Of a stretch of DNA of 64,000 nucleotides, positions 51,915-62,046 are shown one piece after another (position 1 is the first letter of the stretch; the number at the start of each line of letters is the position of its first letter). The notes under the pieces were generated by a model. The model was given only the letters and a program-made list of their open reading frames with translations. It made no database searches and was not told where the DNA came from. Source of the DNA: Pseudomonas viridiflava (GTDB lineage Bacteria; Pseudomonadota; Gammaproteobacteria; Pseudomonadales; Pseudomonadaceae); NCBI RefSeq assembly GCF_900590755.1, contig NZ_UUOC01000012.1, positions 1-64,000 on the forward strand, read 5' to 3'. A program made the translations under genes and the position numbers.

Positions 51915-53033
51915 TTAAGGAGAAAGTAGATAGCCGCTGCGATAGGCTTCGGTGCCTGCGACGTGAGCGATGGCCATGCCGGCGGTGGCCATACGGCGCA
52001 ACGAGCGGGCATAGAGCAAGCCGGCATGGGTGGTGTGAACCGGCGTCACGGCATCGCTGATGGGGTCAATGATGTCGGCGATCAGTTCCCCCGCCTCGAC
52101 GTATTCGCCGGGCTGGGTACAGAACACCAGCAGGCCGCCGACCGGGGTGGTGACTGGTTCAACCGCTGCCAGCGGAGTGGCCGGGTAAAGCAATTGCGGC
52201 GCTACTGCCACTTCGCCGCCGATGGCACCGTAGGCAATCAGGTAGTTGATCAGCGCCTGACTGTCGCGGCAGGCCAGCGCGTGGCTGACATCGCCCTGAC
52301 CGCGTAGCTCCAGGGTCACGGAGAAACTGCCCATGGGGATCGCGAACCGGTCCACAAAGCGTTGCTGCAATTGCCACCAGACCAGGGTGAAGCACTCGTC
52401 GAAGGACTGCCCGCCGGAATCGGTCGCCAGCATGCTGGCCTGGGCGCCGAGATAACGCGACAGCAGTTCCACCTGCGGCCAGGCTTCAGGCGTGGTGTAC
52501 AGATGCTCGACGGATTCGAAGTCGCAATGCAGGTCCAGCACCATGTCCGCGTCGCATGCCAGCTTTTGCAGAATCAGGCGCTGGGATTGCAACTGAGTAC
52601 CCGCAGGCTGAGCGTGCAACGCCGAGCGCAGGGCGTGACGTATCAGCTGCACATTGTGCTTTGGATCGTCGTTTAGCTGATGTTCAACCGCATCGCCCAC
52701 TTCGGTGCTGAGGTCGATAAACCAGCGATTGAAGTTCTGCCCGCTCTCCAGCTCGTAGCGGCCCAGCGGCGTGTCCATCAGGACTTGTTCCAGACCGATG
52801 GGGTTGGCCACCGGTACCACCACGATTTCGCCCAGTAGCAGGCCCGCATTTTCGAGTTCGCTCAAGCGCTGCTTGAGGTACCAGGCAACCAGCATCCCCG
52901 GCAATTCGTCGGCATGCAGCGAGGCCTGGATATAGATCTTGCAGGCACCGTCTTGTGGACCGTAGTGAAAACTATGGATCTGCCGCGCGGTGCCGGGCAC
53001 CGGCGCAATAAGATCGTGTGTGTCGTGACGCAT
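51915..53033 (-). CDS. Zinc deacylase, succinylglutamate desuccinylase/aspartoacylase family
   Basis: This 372-residue enzyme has zinc ligands H40 and E43 in SLHADE and a later histidine in DMVLDLHCDFE, plus a C-terminal beta domain (VGGLLVFCTQPGEYVEAGE) of the lipoyl-like type. The family removes N-acyl groups from amino acids. Inserted between permease and ATPase genes, it suggests that an N-acyl amino acid is imported and cleaved. No signal peptide is visible. The acyl group is unknown. Confidence 0.88.
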   Translation of the reverse strand: MRHDTHDLIAPVPGTARQIHSFHYGPQDGACKIYIQASLHADELPGMLVAWYLKQRLSELENAGLLLGEIVVVPVANPIGLEQVLMDTPLGRYELESGQNFNRWFIDLSTEVGDAVEHQLNDDPKHNVQLIRHALRSALHAQPAGTQLQSQRLILQKLACDADMVLDLHCDFESVEHLYTTPEAWPQVELLSRYLGAQASMLATDSGGQSFDECFTLVWWQLQQRFVDRFAIPMGSFSVTLELRGQGDVSHALACRDSQALINYLIAYGAIGGEVAVAPQLLYPATPLAAVEPVTTPVGGLLVFCTQPGEYVEAGELIADIIDPISDAVTPVHTTHAGLLYARSLRRMATAGMAIAHVAGTEAYRSGYLLSP

Positions 53034-53042
53034 AGACAGTTC

Positions 53043-53753
53043 CTAGTGAGCCGGGCCGAGAAAGGCCAGCCAGCGGCGTTCGGCGAGACGGAACAGGCCG
53101 ACCAGAATGAAGGTCACGCACAGATAAATAATCGCTGCAATACCGAACGACTGGAACGTCATGAAGGTGGCCGAGTTGGCATCTCGAGCGACCTTGAGAA
53201 TATCCGGCACGGTGGCGGTAAAGGCCACGGTGGTCGAGTGCAGCATCAGGATCACTTCGTTGCTGTAGAACGGCAGCGACCGGCGCAGTGCCGACGGCAT
53301 GATCACGTAGGCGTAGAGCTTCCATCCGGTCAGGCCGTAAGCCTTGGCGGCTTCGACTTCGCCGTGGTTCATGCTGCGGATCGCACCGGCGAAGATTTCC
53401 GTGGTGTACGCGCAGGTGTTCAGGGCGAAGGCCAGGATCGTGCAGTTCATCGCATCGCGAAAGAACGAGTCGAGCAACGGTTGAGCGCGCACCGCTTCCA
53501 GGCTGTAGATACCGGTGTAGCAGATCAGCAGTTGGATATAGAGTGGCGTGCCACGGAACAGGTAGGTGTAGAACTGCACCGGCCAGCGAACCCAAAACGT
53601 ACGCGATACGCGGGCAATGGACAGCGGAATCGAGACCAGAAAGCCGATGGCGATCGAAGCGCTGAGCAGCCACATGGTCATTGCCAGACCGGTGATGTGT
53701 ACGCCGTCGCTATAAAGGAAGGGGCGCCAGTATTCCTGAAGGAGTTCGATCAT
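53043..53753 (-). CDS. Polar amino acid ABC transporter permease
   Basis: This 236-residue HisM/ArtM-type permease has about five membrane segments and the EAA loop EAAKAYGLTGWKLYAYVIMPSALRR. It overlaps the next permease by four bases (ATGA). Together they form the membrane channel. Confidence 0.93.
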   Translation of the reverse strand: MIELLQEYWRPFLYSDGVHITGLAMTMWLLSASIAIGFLVSIPLSIARVSRTFWVRWPVQFYTYLFRGTPLYIQLLICYTGIYSLEAVRAQPLLDSFFRDAMNCTILAFALNTCAYTTEIFAGAIRSMNHGEVEAAKAYGLTGWKLYAYVIMPSALRRSLPFYSNEVILMLHSTTVAFTATVPDILKVARDANSATFMTFQSFGIAAIIYLCVTFILVGLFRLAERRWLAFLGPAH

Positions 53754-54478
53754 CGTTGCGCCTCCCGGCTGCCTGCGGAATACCGCCGTTCAGCCCAACG
53801 CAGGGCAAAGTTGGATGCGCTGGTGATCAGCAGGTAAATCAACGCGGCCAGCACCAGAAAGTAAAACAACTGATAAGAGCTTTTGCCGGCATCCTGCGCG
53901 GCTTTGACCAGATCGGCGAGGCCGATGATCGAGACCAGCGCGGTGGCCTTGAGCAGCACTTGCCAGTTATTGCCGATGCCGGGCAGGGCGAAGCGCATCA
54001 TCTGCGGGAAAACTACATAGCGAAACCGCTGGCCGCGATTGAGGCCGTAGGCGGTGGCGGCTTCTACCTGGCCGCGCGGTACGGAGAGAATCGCACCCCG
54101 GAAGGTTTCGGTGAAATACGCCCCGTATATAAAGCCGAGAGTCACCACGCCAGCGCTGAAGGCATCGATTTCGATGTAGTCCCAGTCCATGGCGTCGGTC
54201 AGTTGGCTGAGCCAAGTCTGCAGGCTGTAGAAAATCAGCAGCATCAACACCAGATCCGGAACGCCCCGGATCAGCGTGGTGTACAGCTGCGCCGGCACAC
54301 GCAAGATCGCGGAGCTCGACAGTTTTGCCCCGGCGCCGATCAGGCCGAGCACAATGCTCACCAGCAGCGACAGCAGCGATAATTTGATGGTCATCCAGGT
54401 GCCTTCGAGCAGCAGCGGGCCGAAGCCTTTGAGGCTGAAGGAGGAGAGTCCAAGGGTTTGCAGCAGTGTTTCGAACAT
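53750..54478 (-). CDS. Polar amino acid ABC transporter permease
   Basis: This 242-residue HisQ-type permease has an EAA loop with AATAYGLNRGQRFRYVVFP. It is the first permease after the binding protein; an intercistronic hairpin at 54511-54556 separates the two. Confidence 0.93.
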   Translation of the reverse strand: MFETLLQTLGLSSFSLKGFGPLLLEGTWMTIKLSLLSLLVSIVLGLIGAGAKLSSSAILRVPAQLYTTLIRGVPDLVLMLLIFYSLQTWLSQLTDAMDWDYIEIDAFSAGVVTLGFIYGAYFTETFRGAILSVPRGQVEAATAYGLNRGQRFRYVVFPQMMRFALPGIGNNWQVLLKATALVSIIGLADLVKAAQDAGKSSYQLFYFLVLAALIYLLITSASNFALRWAERRYSAGSREAQR

Positions 54479-54510
54479 GGGTAAAGCCTTTGACGGTCAA
54501 TAAAACAAAA

Positions 54511-54556
54511 CGCCCATGGAAATCGGCGCGAGATCATCGCCGAAATCCATGGGCGT
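54511..54556 (-). terminator. Intercistronic hairpin and T-run after the binding protein gene
   Basis: Two 18-base arms (CGCCCATGGA-like) pair with few mismatches, and the minus strand continues TTTTGTTTTATT. It resembles a leaky terminator that lets the binding protein be made in excess of the permeases. Confidence 0.8.
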
Positions 54557-54563
54557 CGGGGTG

Positions 54564-55346
54564 TTATTTACCGCTATACAGATTCAGATCGCCGAAGTGC
54601 TTCTTCTGGATCTCGGCATATTTGCCGTCGTCGTGTAACGCTTTGATACCTTTGTCCAACAGTGCCTTGAGCTCTTTGTTACCTTTCGCGATACCGATAG
54701 CGGTTTTCGACGGTAACAGTTCGCTGTCCACAGGCTCGCTCACTTCGTAGCCAGCGCCTTGTGGCGACTTCAGAAAGCCCAGTTCGGCTTGCAGCATGTC
54801 CTGGATGGAAGCATCCAGACGACCGGACGTCAGGTCAGCGTAAACCTGATCCTGGTTGGCGTAGGCCTGGGTTTTAACGCCAGCCTTGTCCAGTACCGCC
54901 TTGGCGTAGGCTTCCTGAATGGTGCCTTGCTCGTAACCAACGGTTTTGCCTTTCAGGCTCGCTGGGTCTGCAGTCAGGCCTGCACCTTTCTTGAACACCA
55001 GGGAAGTCGGGCCGGAGAACAGCTCGTTGGAGAAGTCGATGGCTTTTTCACGGGCCGGGGTAACGGTCATCGACGAGATCACGCCGTCGAATTTCTTGGC
55101 TTTCAGGCCAGGAATCATGCCGTCGAAATCGCTTTCAACCCATTTGCATTTAACTTTCAGCTCGGCGCAGATCGCGTTGCCCAGGTCGATGTCGAAGCCT
55201 ACCAGGCTGCCGTCAGCGGCTTTTGATTCGAAAGGTGCATAAGAAGGATCGACGCCAAAGCGCAGTTCCTTGTATTCCTTGGCCATTGCATTGCCAGCTG
55301 CGAGACAAACAGCCAATGCAGAAAGGGTCAGCCATGCTTTTTTCAT
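54564..55346 (-). CDS. Polar amino acid periplasmic binding protein
   Basis: This 260-residue protein has a signal peptide (MKKAWLTLSALAVCLAAGNA) and the type 3 binding fold with YKELRFGVDPSYAPFE and DFDGMIPGLKAKKFDG. It is close to HisJ/ArgT/AotJ types, which bind basic amino acids. It heads the operon. Confidence 0.93.
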   Translation of the reverse strand: MKKAWLTLSALAVCLAAGNAMAKEYKELRFGVDPSYAPFESKAADGSLVGFDIDLGNAICAELKVKCKWVESDFDGMIPGLKAKKFDGVISSMTVTPAREKAIDFSNELFSGPTSLVFKKGAGLTADPASLKGKTVGYEQGTIQEAYAKAVLDKAGVKTQAYANQDQVYADLTSGRLDASIQDMLQAELGFLKSPQGAGYEVSEPVDSELLPSKTAIGIAKGNKELKALLDKGIKALHDDGKYAEIQKKHFGDLNLYSGK

Positions 55347-55650
55347 CGTTCAGTCCTTAAAACCAAATTGAGCGTTGGGAACACGCGAGGCTTGCTACCG
55401 GCGGGTGCCAGACCACAGAAGATAGCAATTTCCGAACCAAAGATACGAACGTGCGTTTTAAATGTACGGAGTTGTCGCAATGGTGACTGCTATCGGAGTG
55501 CCACCAATTTTGAACTGTGGGAGCGGTGCTTGCCCGCGAAGAGGTCATTACAGCAGACTCATTTATTGTGACTGGTCGAATGCTTTCGCGGGCAAGTCTC
55601 GCTCCAACGTGGTGCGTGATTATTCGCTAGCCCCAAAAAAGTGCGGAATC
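55347..55650. other. Intergenic region with a REP doublet
   Basis: This 304-base gap holds the binding-protein promoter and a family C REP at 55517-55608. No gene seen. Confidence 0.5.
55517..55608. repeat. REP doublet, family C
   Basis: Arms GTGGGAGCGGTGCTTGCCCG and GCGGGCAAGTCTCGCTCCAA around a spacer; the right arm is of the related AGCGAGGCTT type. Confidence 0.88.
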
Positions 55651-57357
55651 CTAACCCAGGAGGTCCTGCAACGTCGACAAACTATCGGCCTCGGCCACCG
55701 ACTTGTCCTGGCGCCAGCGCAACATACGTGGGAAGCGCACGGCGATGCCGCTCTTGTGGCGCTTCGAAAGGGCGATGCCTTCGAACCCCAATTCGAACAC
55801 CAGAGTCGGCGTCACGCTGCTCACCGGGCCGAATTTTTCCACCGTGGTCTTGCGCACGATGGCGTCGACCTTGCGCATTTCTTCGTCGGTCAGGCCGGAA
55901 TAAGCCTTGGCGAATGGCACCAGGGTGCGCTCGCTGGCTTGCGGCGGGCCATCCCAGACGGCGAAGGTGTAATCACTGTAAAGACTGGCGCGTCGGCCGT
56001 GGCCACGCTGCGCATAGATCAATACGGCATCGACACTGAACGGGTCGACCTTCCACTTCCACCACACACCCATGTCTTTGGTGCGGCCCACGCCGTACAG
56101 CGCGTCCTTGGCCTTTAGCATCATGCCTTCCACCCCGAGGCTGCGGGAGGCTTCACGCTGTTCAGCCAAATCCTGCCAGTCCTTGGCGCTGATCACCGGG
56201 GAGGGCAGCAGCACCGGGCTTTTGCAGTCGTCGATCAATTTGTCCAGTTGCGTGCGCCGTTCTTGTTGCGGGCGGCTGCGCCAGTCGTGACCTTGCCACT
56301 CCAGCAGGTCGTAGGCCAATAGCACCACCGGCACTTCCTCAAGGATCTTCTTGCCCAGGGTTTTGCGGCCAATGCGTTGTTGCAGCAAAGCGAAGGGCTG
56401 AACCGAGGGTGCGGACTGTTCGGTGCCTTGAGTATCCAGCTCAAACGCTTTGCTTTCCGGGGCCATGGGTTCTGGTGCTTTCCAGACCACGATTTCGCCA
56501 TCGATCACCGTGCCGTCTGGCAGGTTGTGCACCAGGGTTTGCAGCTCGGGAAAGCGGTCGGTAACCAGCTCTTCGCCCCGCGACCAGATCCACACTCGGC
56601 CGTCGCGTTTCACTAGTTGTGCGCGAATGCCGTCCCATTTCCATTCCACCTGCCAGTTATCCACGGGCCCGAGCAGGGTTTCGAACTGATCCACCGGTTG
56701 CTGCAAGGCGTGGGCAAGAAAGAACGGGTAGGGCTGGCCGCCACGCTGAGCGTGTTCGTCTTCGGATTCCGGTGCGATCAGCTTCTGGAAGCCTTCGGCC
56801 GTCGGCCTGTTGGACAGGTCGGTATAGCCCACCAATCTCTGCGCCACACGCTTGCTGTCGATATCGGCCAGGGCAGCGAGGGCGCGGGTCACCAGCAGTT
56901 TGGAGACGCCGACACGAAAGCTGCCGGTGATCAATTTGATGCAGACCATCAGGCTGATGCGGTCCAGCTGTGCCCAGAAGGTGGGCAGGCGTTCAGCCAG
57001 TTCTTCCGGTGGCAACCCTCGCAGGGGCAGGAGCTTTTCTTCCATCCAGATCGCCAGGCCTTGATCGGAGCTGTGCACGGCTTCGGGCAACAGCAGCGAC
57101 AGGGTTTCCGCCAGGTCACCCACCGCTTGATAGCTTTCTTCGAACAGCCATTCCGGCAGGTTGCCCAGAGTCATCGCTTGTTCGCGTAGCAGCTTGGTGG
57201 GCACCAACTGACGAGGGCGGCCACCGGCGAGGAAGTACACCGCCCATGCTGCATCCTCTGCCGGAACGCTGGCGAAATAGTCGCGCATGGCGCTGAGTTT
57301 GGCGTTGCTGGAGGTGGTGGCGTCGAGCCGGGAATAGAGTTCGGCGAAGGCTCTCAT
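55651..57357 (-). CDS. Ligase-associated ATP-dependent DNA ligase
   Basis: This 568-residue ATP-dependent ligase has K240 in EWKWDGIRAQL as the adenylation lysine. It also has RGEELVTDRFPE, EGMMLKAKDALYG and WWKWKVDPFSVDAVLIYAQ. It belongs to the cluster with the SNM1-like exonuclease, MPE and the Lhr-Core helicase. Its start overlaps the exonuclease stop by four bases. Confidence 0.95.
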   Translation of the reverse strand: MRAFAELYSRLDATTSSNAKLSAMRDYFASVPAEDAAWAVYFLAGGRPRQLVPTKLLREQAMTLGNLPEWLFEESYQAVGDLAETLSLLLPEAVHSSDQGLAIWMEEKLLPLRGLPPEELAERLPTFWAQLDRISLMVCIKLITGSFRVGVSKLLVTRALAALADIDSKRVAQRLVGYTDLSNRPTAEGFQKLIAPESEDEHAQRGGQPYPFFLAHALQQPVDQFETLLGPVDNWQVEWKWDGIRAQLVKRDGRVWIWSRGEELVTDRFPELQTLVHNLPDGTVIDGEIVVWKAPEPMAPESKAFELDTQGTEQSAPSVQPFALLQQRIGRKTLGKKILEEVPVVLLAYDLLEWQGHDWRSRPQQERRTQLDKLIDDCKSPVLLPSPVISAKDWQDLAEQREASRSLGVEGMMLKAKDALYGVGRTKDMGVWWKWKVDPFSVDAVLIYAQRGHGRRASLYSDYTFAVWDGPPQASERTLVPFAKAYSGLTDEEMRKVDAIVRKTTVEKFGPVSSVTPTLVFELGFEGIALSKRHKSGIAVRFPRMLRWRQDKSVAEADSLSTLQDLLG

Positions 57358-58409
57358 GCCGGGGCCTCGCTGCCTGTTGCTGGCGCGGGCTCGCTCTGTT
57401 GCACCTCTGGGGCTGAAACATCGTCCTCGTCGCCGTATTCGGTGACGAAGCCTTGGGCGTCCAGGCCTTGCTCACGCAGATAACGCACCAGCACACCCAC
57501 CGAGCCGTGGGTCACCATGACCCGCTCGGCGCCGGTCTGCTCGATGGCCCAGAGCAGCCCCGGCCAGTCGGCGTGATCGGAGAGCACAAAGCCGCGATCC
57601 ACACCGCGCCGCCTGCGGGTGCCGCGCAGCATCATCCAGCCGCTGGCGAAGGCATCGCTGAACTCACCGAAGCGCTTCATCCAGCTGCTGCCACCAGCTG
57701 AAGGTGGGGCGAGAATCAAGGCCTGGCGCAAAGCCGGGTCGGTTTTCTTGAAATCACCGGCGTACAAGGTTTCGGGAATTCGCACCCCGGCTTCCCGGTA
57801 CACACGGTTCAAGGGCTCGACTGCGCCGTGGACCAGAATCGGCCCGATCTGTGGGTCGATGCCGTGCAGGATGCGTTGCGCTTTGCCGAACGAATAGGCG
57901 AACAACACGCTGGCTTTTCCGATCGCCGCATTTGCCCGCCACCAGTCGTTGATCCCGGCGAAGATTTCCGACTGCGGCTGCCAGCGATAGATCGGCAGGC
58001 CGAAGGTCGATTCGGTGATGAACGTGTGGCAACGCACCGGTTCGAAGGGCGCACAGGTGCCATCCGGTTCGACTTTGTAGTCACCGGACGCGACCCAGAC
58101 TTCGCCTTTGTATTCCAGCCGAACCTGCGCCGAGCCGAGCACATGGCCTGCCGGATGCAGGCTCAATTTCACCCCGTGGTGCAGCAGAGTTTCGCCGTAC
58201 TCCAGGGTTTGCAGGTTGATGTCCTGGCCCAGGCGGGAACGCAGGATGCCTTCACCGGGCGCGGCGGCCAGATAGTGTTCGTTGCCGGTACGGGCATGAT
58301 CGCCGTGGCCGTGGGTGATCACTGAACGCTCTACCGGTCGCCACGGATCGATATAGAAGTCCCCGGGCGGGCAATACAAACCTTCAGGGCGCGCGATAAC
58401 AAGATCCAT
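57354..58409 (-). CDS. Ligase-associated SNM1-like DNA exonuclease
   Basis: This 351-residue metallo-beta-lactamase-fold nuclease has the metal-binding THGHGDHARTG at the N-terminus, HPAGHVLGSAQV and ESTFGLP, and a late LSDHADWPGLLW. It resembles SNM1/Pso2 nucleases that process crosslink damage. It is the first gene of the ligase pair. The C-terminal 25 residues are a low-complexity tail. Confidence 0.94.
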   Translation of the reverse strand: MDLVIARPEGLYCPPGDFYIDPWRPVERSVITHGHGDHARTGNEHYLAAAPGEGILRSRLGQDINLQTLEYGETLLHHGVKLSLHPAGHVLGSAQVRLEYKGEVWVASGDYKVEPDGTCAPFEPVRCHTFITESTFGLPIYRWQPQSEIFAGINDWWRANAAIGKASVLFAYSFGKAQRILHGIDPQIGPILVHGAVEPLNRVYREAGVRIPETLYAGDFKKTDPALRQALILAPPSAGGSSWMKRFGEFSDAFASGWMMLRGTRRRRGVDRGFVLSDHADWPGLLWAIEQTGAERVMVTHGSVGVLVRYLREQGLDAQGFVTEYGDEDDVSAPEVQQSEPAPATGSEAPA

Positions 58410-58492
58410 GGAATGACCGACTGGATGGGCTTGTTAGTTATGAGGCGGAGGGGATGAGGAAGTTCGAAGAACCTTGAGCGGGACTTCAATCC

Positions 58493-58582
58493 GTGGGACC
58501 GGCTTTAGCCGGGAAGGCTGCATTCCTGACACACCCTATGTAGAGAATGTACTGGCCTCTTCCCGGCTAAAGCCGGTCCCAC
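58493..58582. repeat. REP doublet, family D
   Basis: Arms of GTGGGACCGGCTTTAGCCGG and its complement, 22 bases past the quiP stop. Confidence 0.9.
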
Positions 58583-58604
58583 GGATTTGTGTAGGGCCGT
58601 GGTG

Positions 58605-61070
58605 CTATTTCCCCGGCACCAACGTCAATCGCTTGTTGCCATAACCGCGTTCGACGTTCTGCGGTTGCAGCGGGATCGACTGGTACTGGGCCTTGAGCCA
58701 TGGCTCGATGCTGTTGGTGTAATACGGGCTCGCGGGGTTGCCGGATTGGCCGATGTTGGTCATGCCCAGCATCGGTTCGGTCTGGCTGAAGTCGACGATC
58801 ATGCGCAGGCTCGGCACCACCGGGCTGTCGAAGCTCTGCCCCCAAGGGGAAGCCGAAACACTCAAGGTGCTGTGGTCGCCGCCAATCGCGGTGGCGCTGC
58901 GATTGAAATCATTGGCCGCAAACTCAGTGCCCTGGGTGGTTGCCCGGTGCAGTTTGCCCCATTGCCACGCCTTGTGATCCGCGCCCAACTGGCTGTCCCC
59001 GGCGGTGATGGCGGCTGCCAGACTGCGGGCCAGAATCGCCGGTTTGTCTTCTTTCTGCGGCGTGGTGACGTCATCCCAATACGGACTGTCTTCACGTCCC
59101 AACAGATGATCGGCTTGTGCCGAGTAAGACAGGCCAGCGTTCTGCACCAGCGCCTTCCAGGCCGCAGAGGTCTGTGGACCCAATTCGTCGAGGAAGATCT
59201 GCTTGGCACTTTCCTGCAGGAACAGCTCGTACAGCGCGGCATCAGCAGAGGTCGCGAGCAACTTGCCGTCAAATGCCATCAACCGGGTAAACGCTTCACG
59301 GGCCTTGTTGCGTTCGGCTTCCGGCAGGGCATCAATGGCCTGCTTCAGCGGTTTGACCATGCCCGGAGCTTCCAGCATCTTGCGCAGCTTGGCGGCGAAA
59401 GTGGTGGTCTGGTCGTATTGCATGGCGATTACGCTGCGGGTGTCCTGCTTGCCACTGTTGGCCAGCTCGGCAATACGCTCGGCGCGCTCCGGGGTTTTCC
59501 ACGAGTTGGACAGTTGCATGCCGTAACCCTTGGGGAAGGTGCGCTGGTTGGCGGTGCCGATCCAGCCTTGCTGCGGGTCCTGGTCATAAGGGTGCAGCAT
59601 CGAGTCGGCGAAACCGTCCCAGTCGTAACGGCTTTCCCAGCCCGGTGATGGCAGCAAACCCAGGCCTTCGCGACGATTCGGGAAGCGCCCGGTGACTTGC
59701 CAGCCGATATTCGAGGCGTCGGCAAACACCATGTTCAGCGTGACGGCGCGGATCTCGCGGGTGGTGTCGAAGGCTTTATCCACTTTAGGCGCGCGGGACA
59801 GATCGAAGAACGCATCCAGGCTCTTGTCGTCCTTGACGTCCGGGGTTTGCAGGGCGATACCCAGGCCATTGCCCAACTGACCTGTACCCAGGTTGCTGTT
59901 GAGCAGTGGCCCGTGACGGGTTTCGTAAACGTTTTCGCGGATCGGGCTGGCGCCTTTGACGATGAAGGTTTCTTGATGGACCGCAGCGGGCAGCCACTTA
60001 CCGTCGGCCAGGTACATCAGTCGATTGTTCTCGCGCTTGAGCTTTTCCAGAAACAGATCCTGGTTGTCGCCCATGGCAGACGACATCGACCATGCGAGTT
60101 TGCCATTGAAGCCGCTCAGTACCAGGGGCAAGCCCGCGATGGTTGCGCCGGAGGCCTGATATTTCGGGGCACGAATCTGCACGAAGCTCCACGCCGAATT
60201 CAAACCGGCAGGCAGCTGCATGTCGCTGGCCAGCAGGCTTTTGCCCGTGCGGCTGCGTTGCGGGGCGATGGCCCAGTTGCTAGAGGCGGCAATGCCCAGC
60301 ATGTTCAGGTCGGTCAGTTGCAGGGCGACTTTGTTCAACTCGCCAAGCCCGGAGACTTGCGCGCCGATGTTCAGCCCTTTGAGTTTTTCCGCTTCGGCAA
60401 AGGGCAGCTCTTCATCCGGATAGGTCGGGATCAGCCAGGCCAGTTTGTCCGCGCCGATTTTCTGGGCGAGCACCAGCGACGACAGTTCTTCTTGCAGGTT
60501 CACCGACTGGCTGAAGTTGAGCAGGCTGAAGATCAGCGCCGAGTCTTCAGGCTTCCAGTAATCCGGGCGGTAGCCGGAGCTGGCGAGATCAGCCGGGAGT
60601 TTGTCGCGATAGCGGAACAGCCAGGCGTTGACGCCACGCGCATAGACTTCAAAGAAGCGTTGCAGGCGCGGGCTTGAAGCGTTGTACAGCTCGCTGGCGC
60701 TCTTTTTCAGATTCGCCGAGCGCATCAGGCGGTCGACATCCAGCGCGCTGGGGCCGGCCATTTCCGAGAGTCGCCCTTGACCCAGCAGGCGCATGGTCAA
60801 CATCTGGCTGATGCGGTCGCTGGCGTGCACGTAGCCCAGGGTGAACAGGGCATCGTGGAAGGTGCTGCTTTCAATCAGCGGCATGCCCAGACTATTGCGC
60901 CGCAGCGAGACGTTCTGCGCCAGGCCTTTCACGGCAACGCTGCCGGAAGTCGGCAACAGGGTATCGGTATCGCCCCCGCCAATCTGGCAGCCGGCAAGGC
61001 TCAGCAAACCCACCGAGGCGGCAACAGCACCGAACCGGGGTACGACTCTGAAAAGGGCTGGCGAGGCCAT
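58605..61070 (-). CDS. quiP: Acylase of the QuiP/penicillin amidase family
   Basis: This 821-residue Ntn hydrolase has a lipoprotein signal with lipobox cysteine C28 (LLSLAGC) and the nucleophile region [11 protein letters not shown], with S263 as the likely N-terminal serine after self-cleavage. As I recall it, QuiP of P. aeruginosa, which hydrolyses long-chain acyl homoserine lactones, is similar along the whole length. No luxI or luxR is in the window. It should act in the periplasm. AGGAG precedes the ATG. Confidence 0.9.
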   Translation of the reverse strand: MASPALFRVVPRFGAVAASVGLLSLAGCQIGGGDTDTLLPTSGSVAVKGLAQNVSLRRNSLGMPLIESSTFHDALFTLGYVHASDRISQMLTMRLLGQGRLSEMAGPSALDVDRLMRSANLKKSASELYNASSPRLQRFFEVYARGVNAWLFRYRDKLPADLASSGYRPDYWKPEDSALIFSLLNFSQSVNLQEELSSLVLAQKIGADKLAWLIPTYPDEELPFAEAEKLKGLNIGAQVSGLGELNKVALQLTDLNMLGIAASSNWAIAPQRSRTGKSLLASDMQLPAGLNSAWSFVQIRAPKYQASGATIAGLPLVLSGFNGKLAWSMSSAMGDNQDLFLEKLKRENNRLMYLADGKWLPAAVHQETFIVKGASPIRENVYETRHGPLLNSNLGTGQLGNGLGIALQTPDVKDDKSLDAFFDLSRAPKVDKAFDTTREIRAVTLNMVFADASNIGWQVTGRFPNRREGLGLLPSPGWESRYDWDGFADSMLHPYDQDPQQGWIGTANQRTFPKGYGMQLSNSWKTPERAERIAELANSGKQDTRSVIAMQYDQTTTFAAKLRKMLEAPGMVKPLKQAIDALPEAERNKAREAFTRLMAFDGKLLATSADAALYELFLQESAKQIFLDELGPQTSAAWKALVQNAGLSYSAQADHLLGREDSPYWDDVTTPQKEDKPAILARSLAAAITAGDSQLGADHKAWQWGKLHRATTQGTEFAANDFNRSATAIGGDHSTLSVSASPWGQSFDSPVVPSLRMIVDFSQTEPMLGMTNIGQSGNPASPYYTNSIEPWLKAQYQSIPLQPQNVERGYGNKRLTLVPGK

Positions 61071-61196
61071 GGGCGAAGCTCCTGCGGGGGTGGCGTATAA
61101 AAGGCGCTACGTTAGAGAGCGCGCAGGCACCGCGCAAGCGGGGAGAGAGAGTTTATTTCAGGATCTTTCGGTGGATGCTGCCTAGGGAGTGATCCT

Positions 61197-61305
61197 GTGG
61201 GAGCGAGGCTTGCCCGCGAACGGCTGCGCAGCAGTCGACAAAATAGAAGATTCACCATCGCAGGAAAGTCGTTCCGACTTTTTCGCGGGCAAGCCTCGCT
61301 CCAAC
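61197..61305. repeat. REP doublet, family C
   Basis: Arms GTGGGAGCGAGGCTTGCCCG and GCGGGCAAGCCTCGCTCCAA with a long spacer. Confidence 0.9.
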
Positions 61306-61309
61306 CTGT

Positions 61310-61954
61310 CTAAGGCGTCTGCGGATTCACCTGCTCAACCAGCGCATACGCCCGTTTGGTGGCATCGCGATTGGCGATGGCGTCATACCAGCGCTTGAGG
61401 TGCGGGTAGTCGTTCAAGTCCTGGTCTTGCCAGCTGTGCCGCGCGATCCACGGGTAGATCGACATGTCGGCGATGCTGTATTCACTGCCCGCCACAAACT
61501 CGCGATCTGCCAGACGCTTGTTCAATACCCCATACAAACGGGTGGTTTCATCCACATAGCGCTTGATCGCGTAGGGGATCTTTTCCGGGGCGAAGCGGTT
61601 GAAGTGATGATTTTGCCCGGCCATCGGCCCTAGACCGCCCATTTGCCAGAACAGCCACTGCAGCGCTTCCTGACGACCGCGCAAATCCTGAGGGATGAAC
61701 TTGCCGGTTTTTTCCGCCAGATACAGCAGGATCGCACCGGACTCGAACAGGCTGATCGGCTCACCGCCGTCGAGCGGCTCATTGTCGACGATGGCCGGGA
61801 TGCGATTGTTGGGGGAGATTTGCAGGAATTCGGGTTTGAACTGATCGTTCTGGCCGATATTGACCGGGAAGATCTTGTACGGCAGGCCGGCCTCTTCAAG
61901 GAACAGGGAAACTTTATGGCCGTTGGGTGTGGTCCAGTAATGCAGATCAATCAT
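61310..61954 (-). CDS. Glutathione S-transferase, YfcG-like
   Basis: This 214-residue protein has an N-terminal thioredoxin-like domain (IDLHYWTTPNGHKVSLFLEE, NNRIPAIVD, SGAILLYLAEK) and a C-terminal helical domain. The start resembles YfcG/YghU disulfide-bond reductases. ATG 61954 is preferred; a TTG 11 codons upstream gives a longer frame. Confidence 0.92.
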   Translation of the reverse strand: MIDLHYWTTPNGHKVSLFLEEAGLPYKIFPVNIGQNDQFKPEFLQISPNNRIPAIVDNEPLDGGEPISLFESGAILLYLAEKTGKFIPQDLRGRQEALQWLFWQMGGLGPMAGQNHHFNRFAPEKIPYAIKRYVDETTRLYGVLNKRLADREFVAGSEYSIADMSIYPWIARHSWQDQDLNDYPHLKRWYDAIANRDATKRAYALVEQVNPQTP

Positions 61955-62046
61955 CAGGAGGCTCCAGTCGGGTGGTACGAGCTTCAATGTATCGAAAGTC
62001 TCCCACTGCTCTTAAGGTTCACTCGCACTTTGTTGTGCCAGCACGG

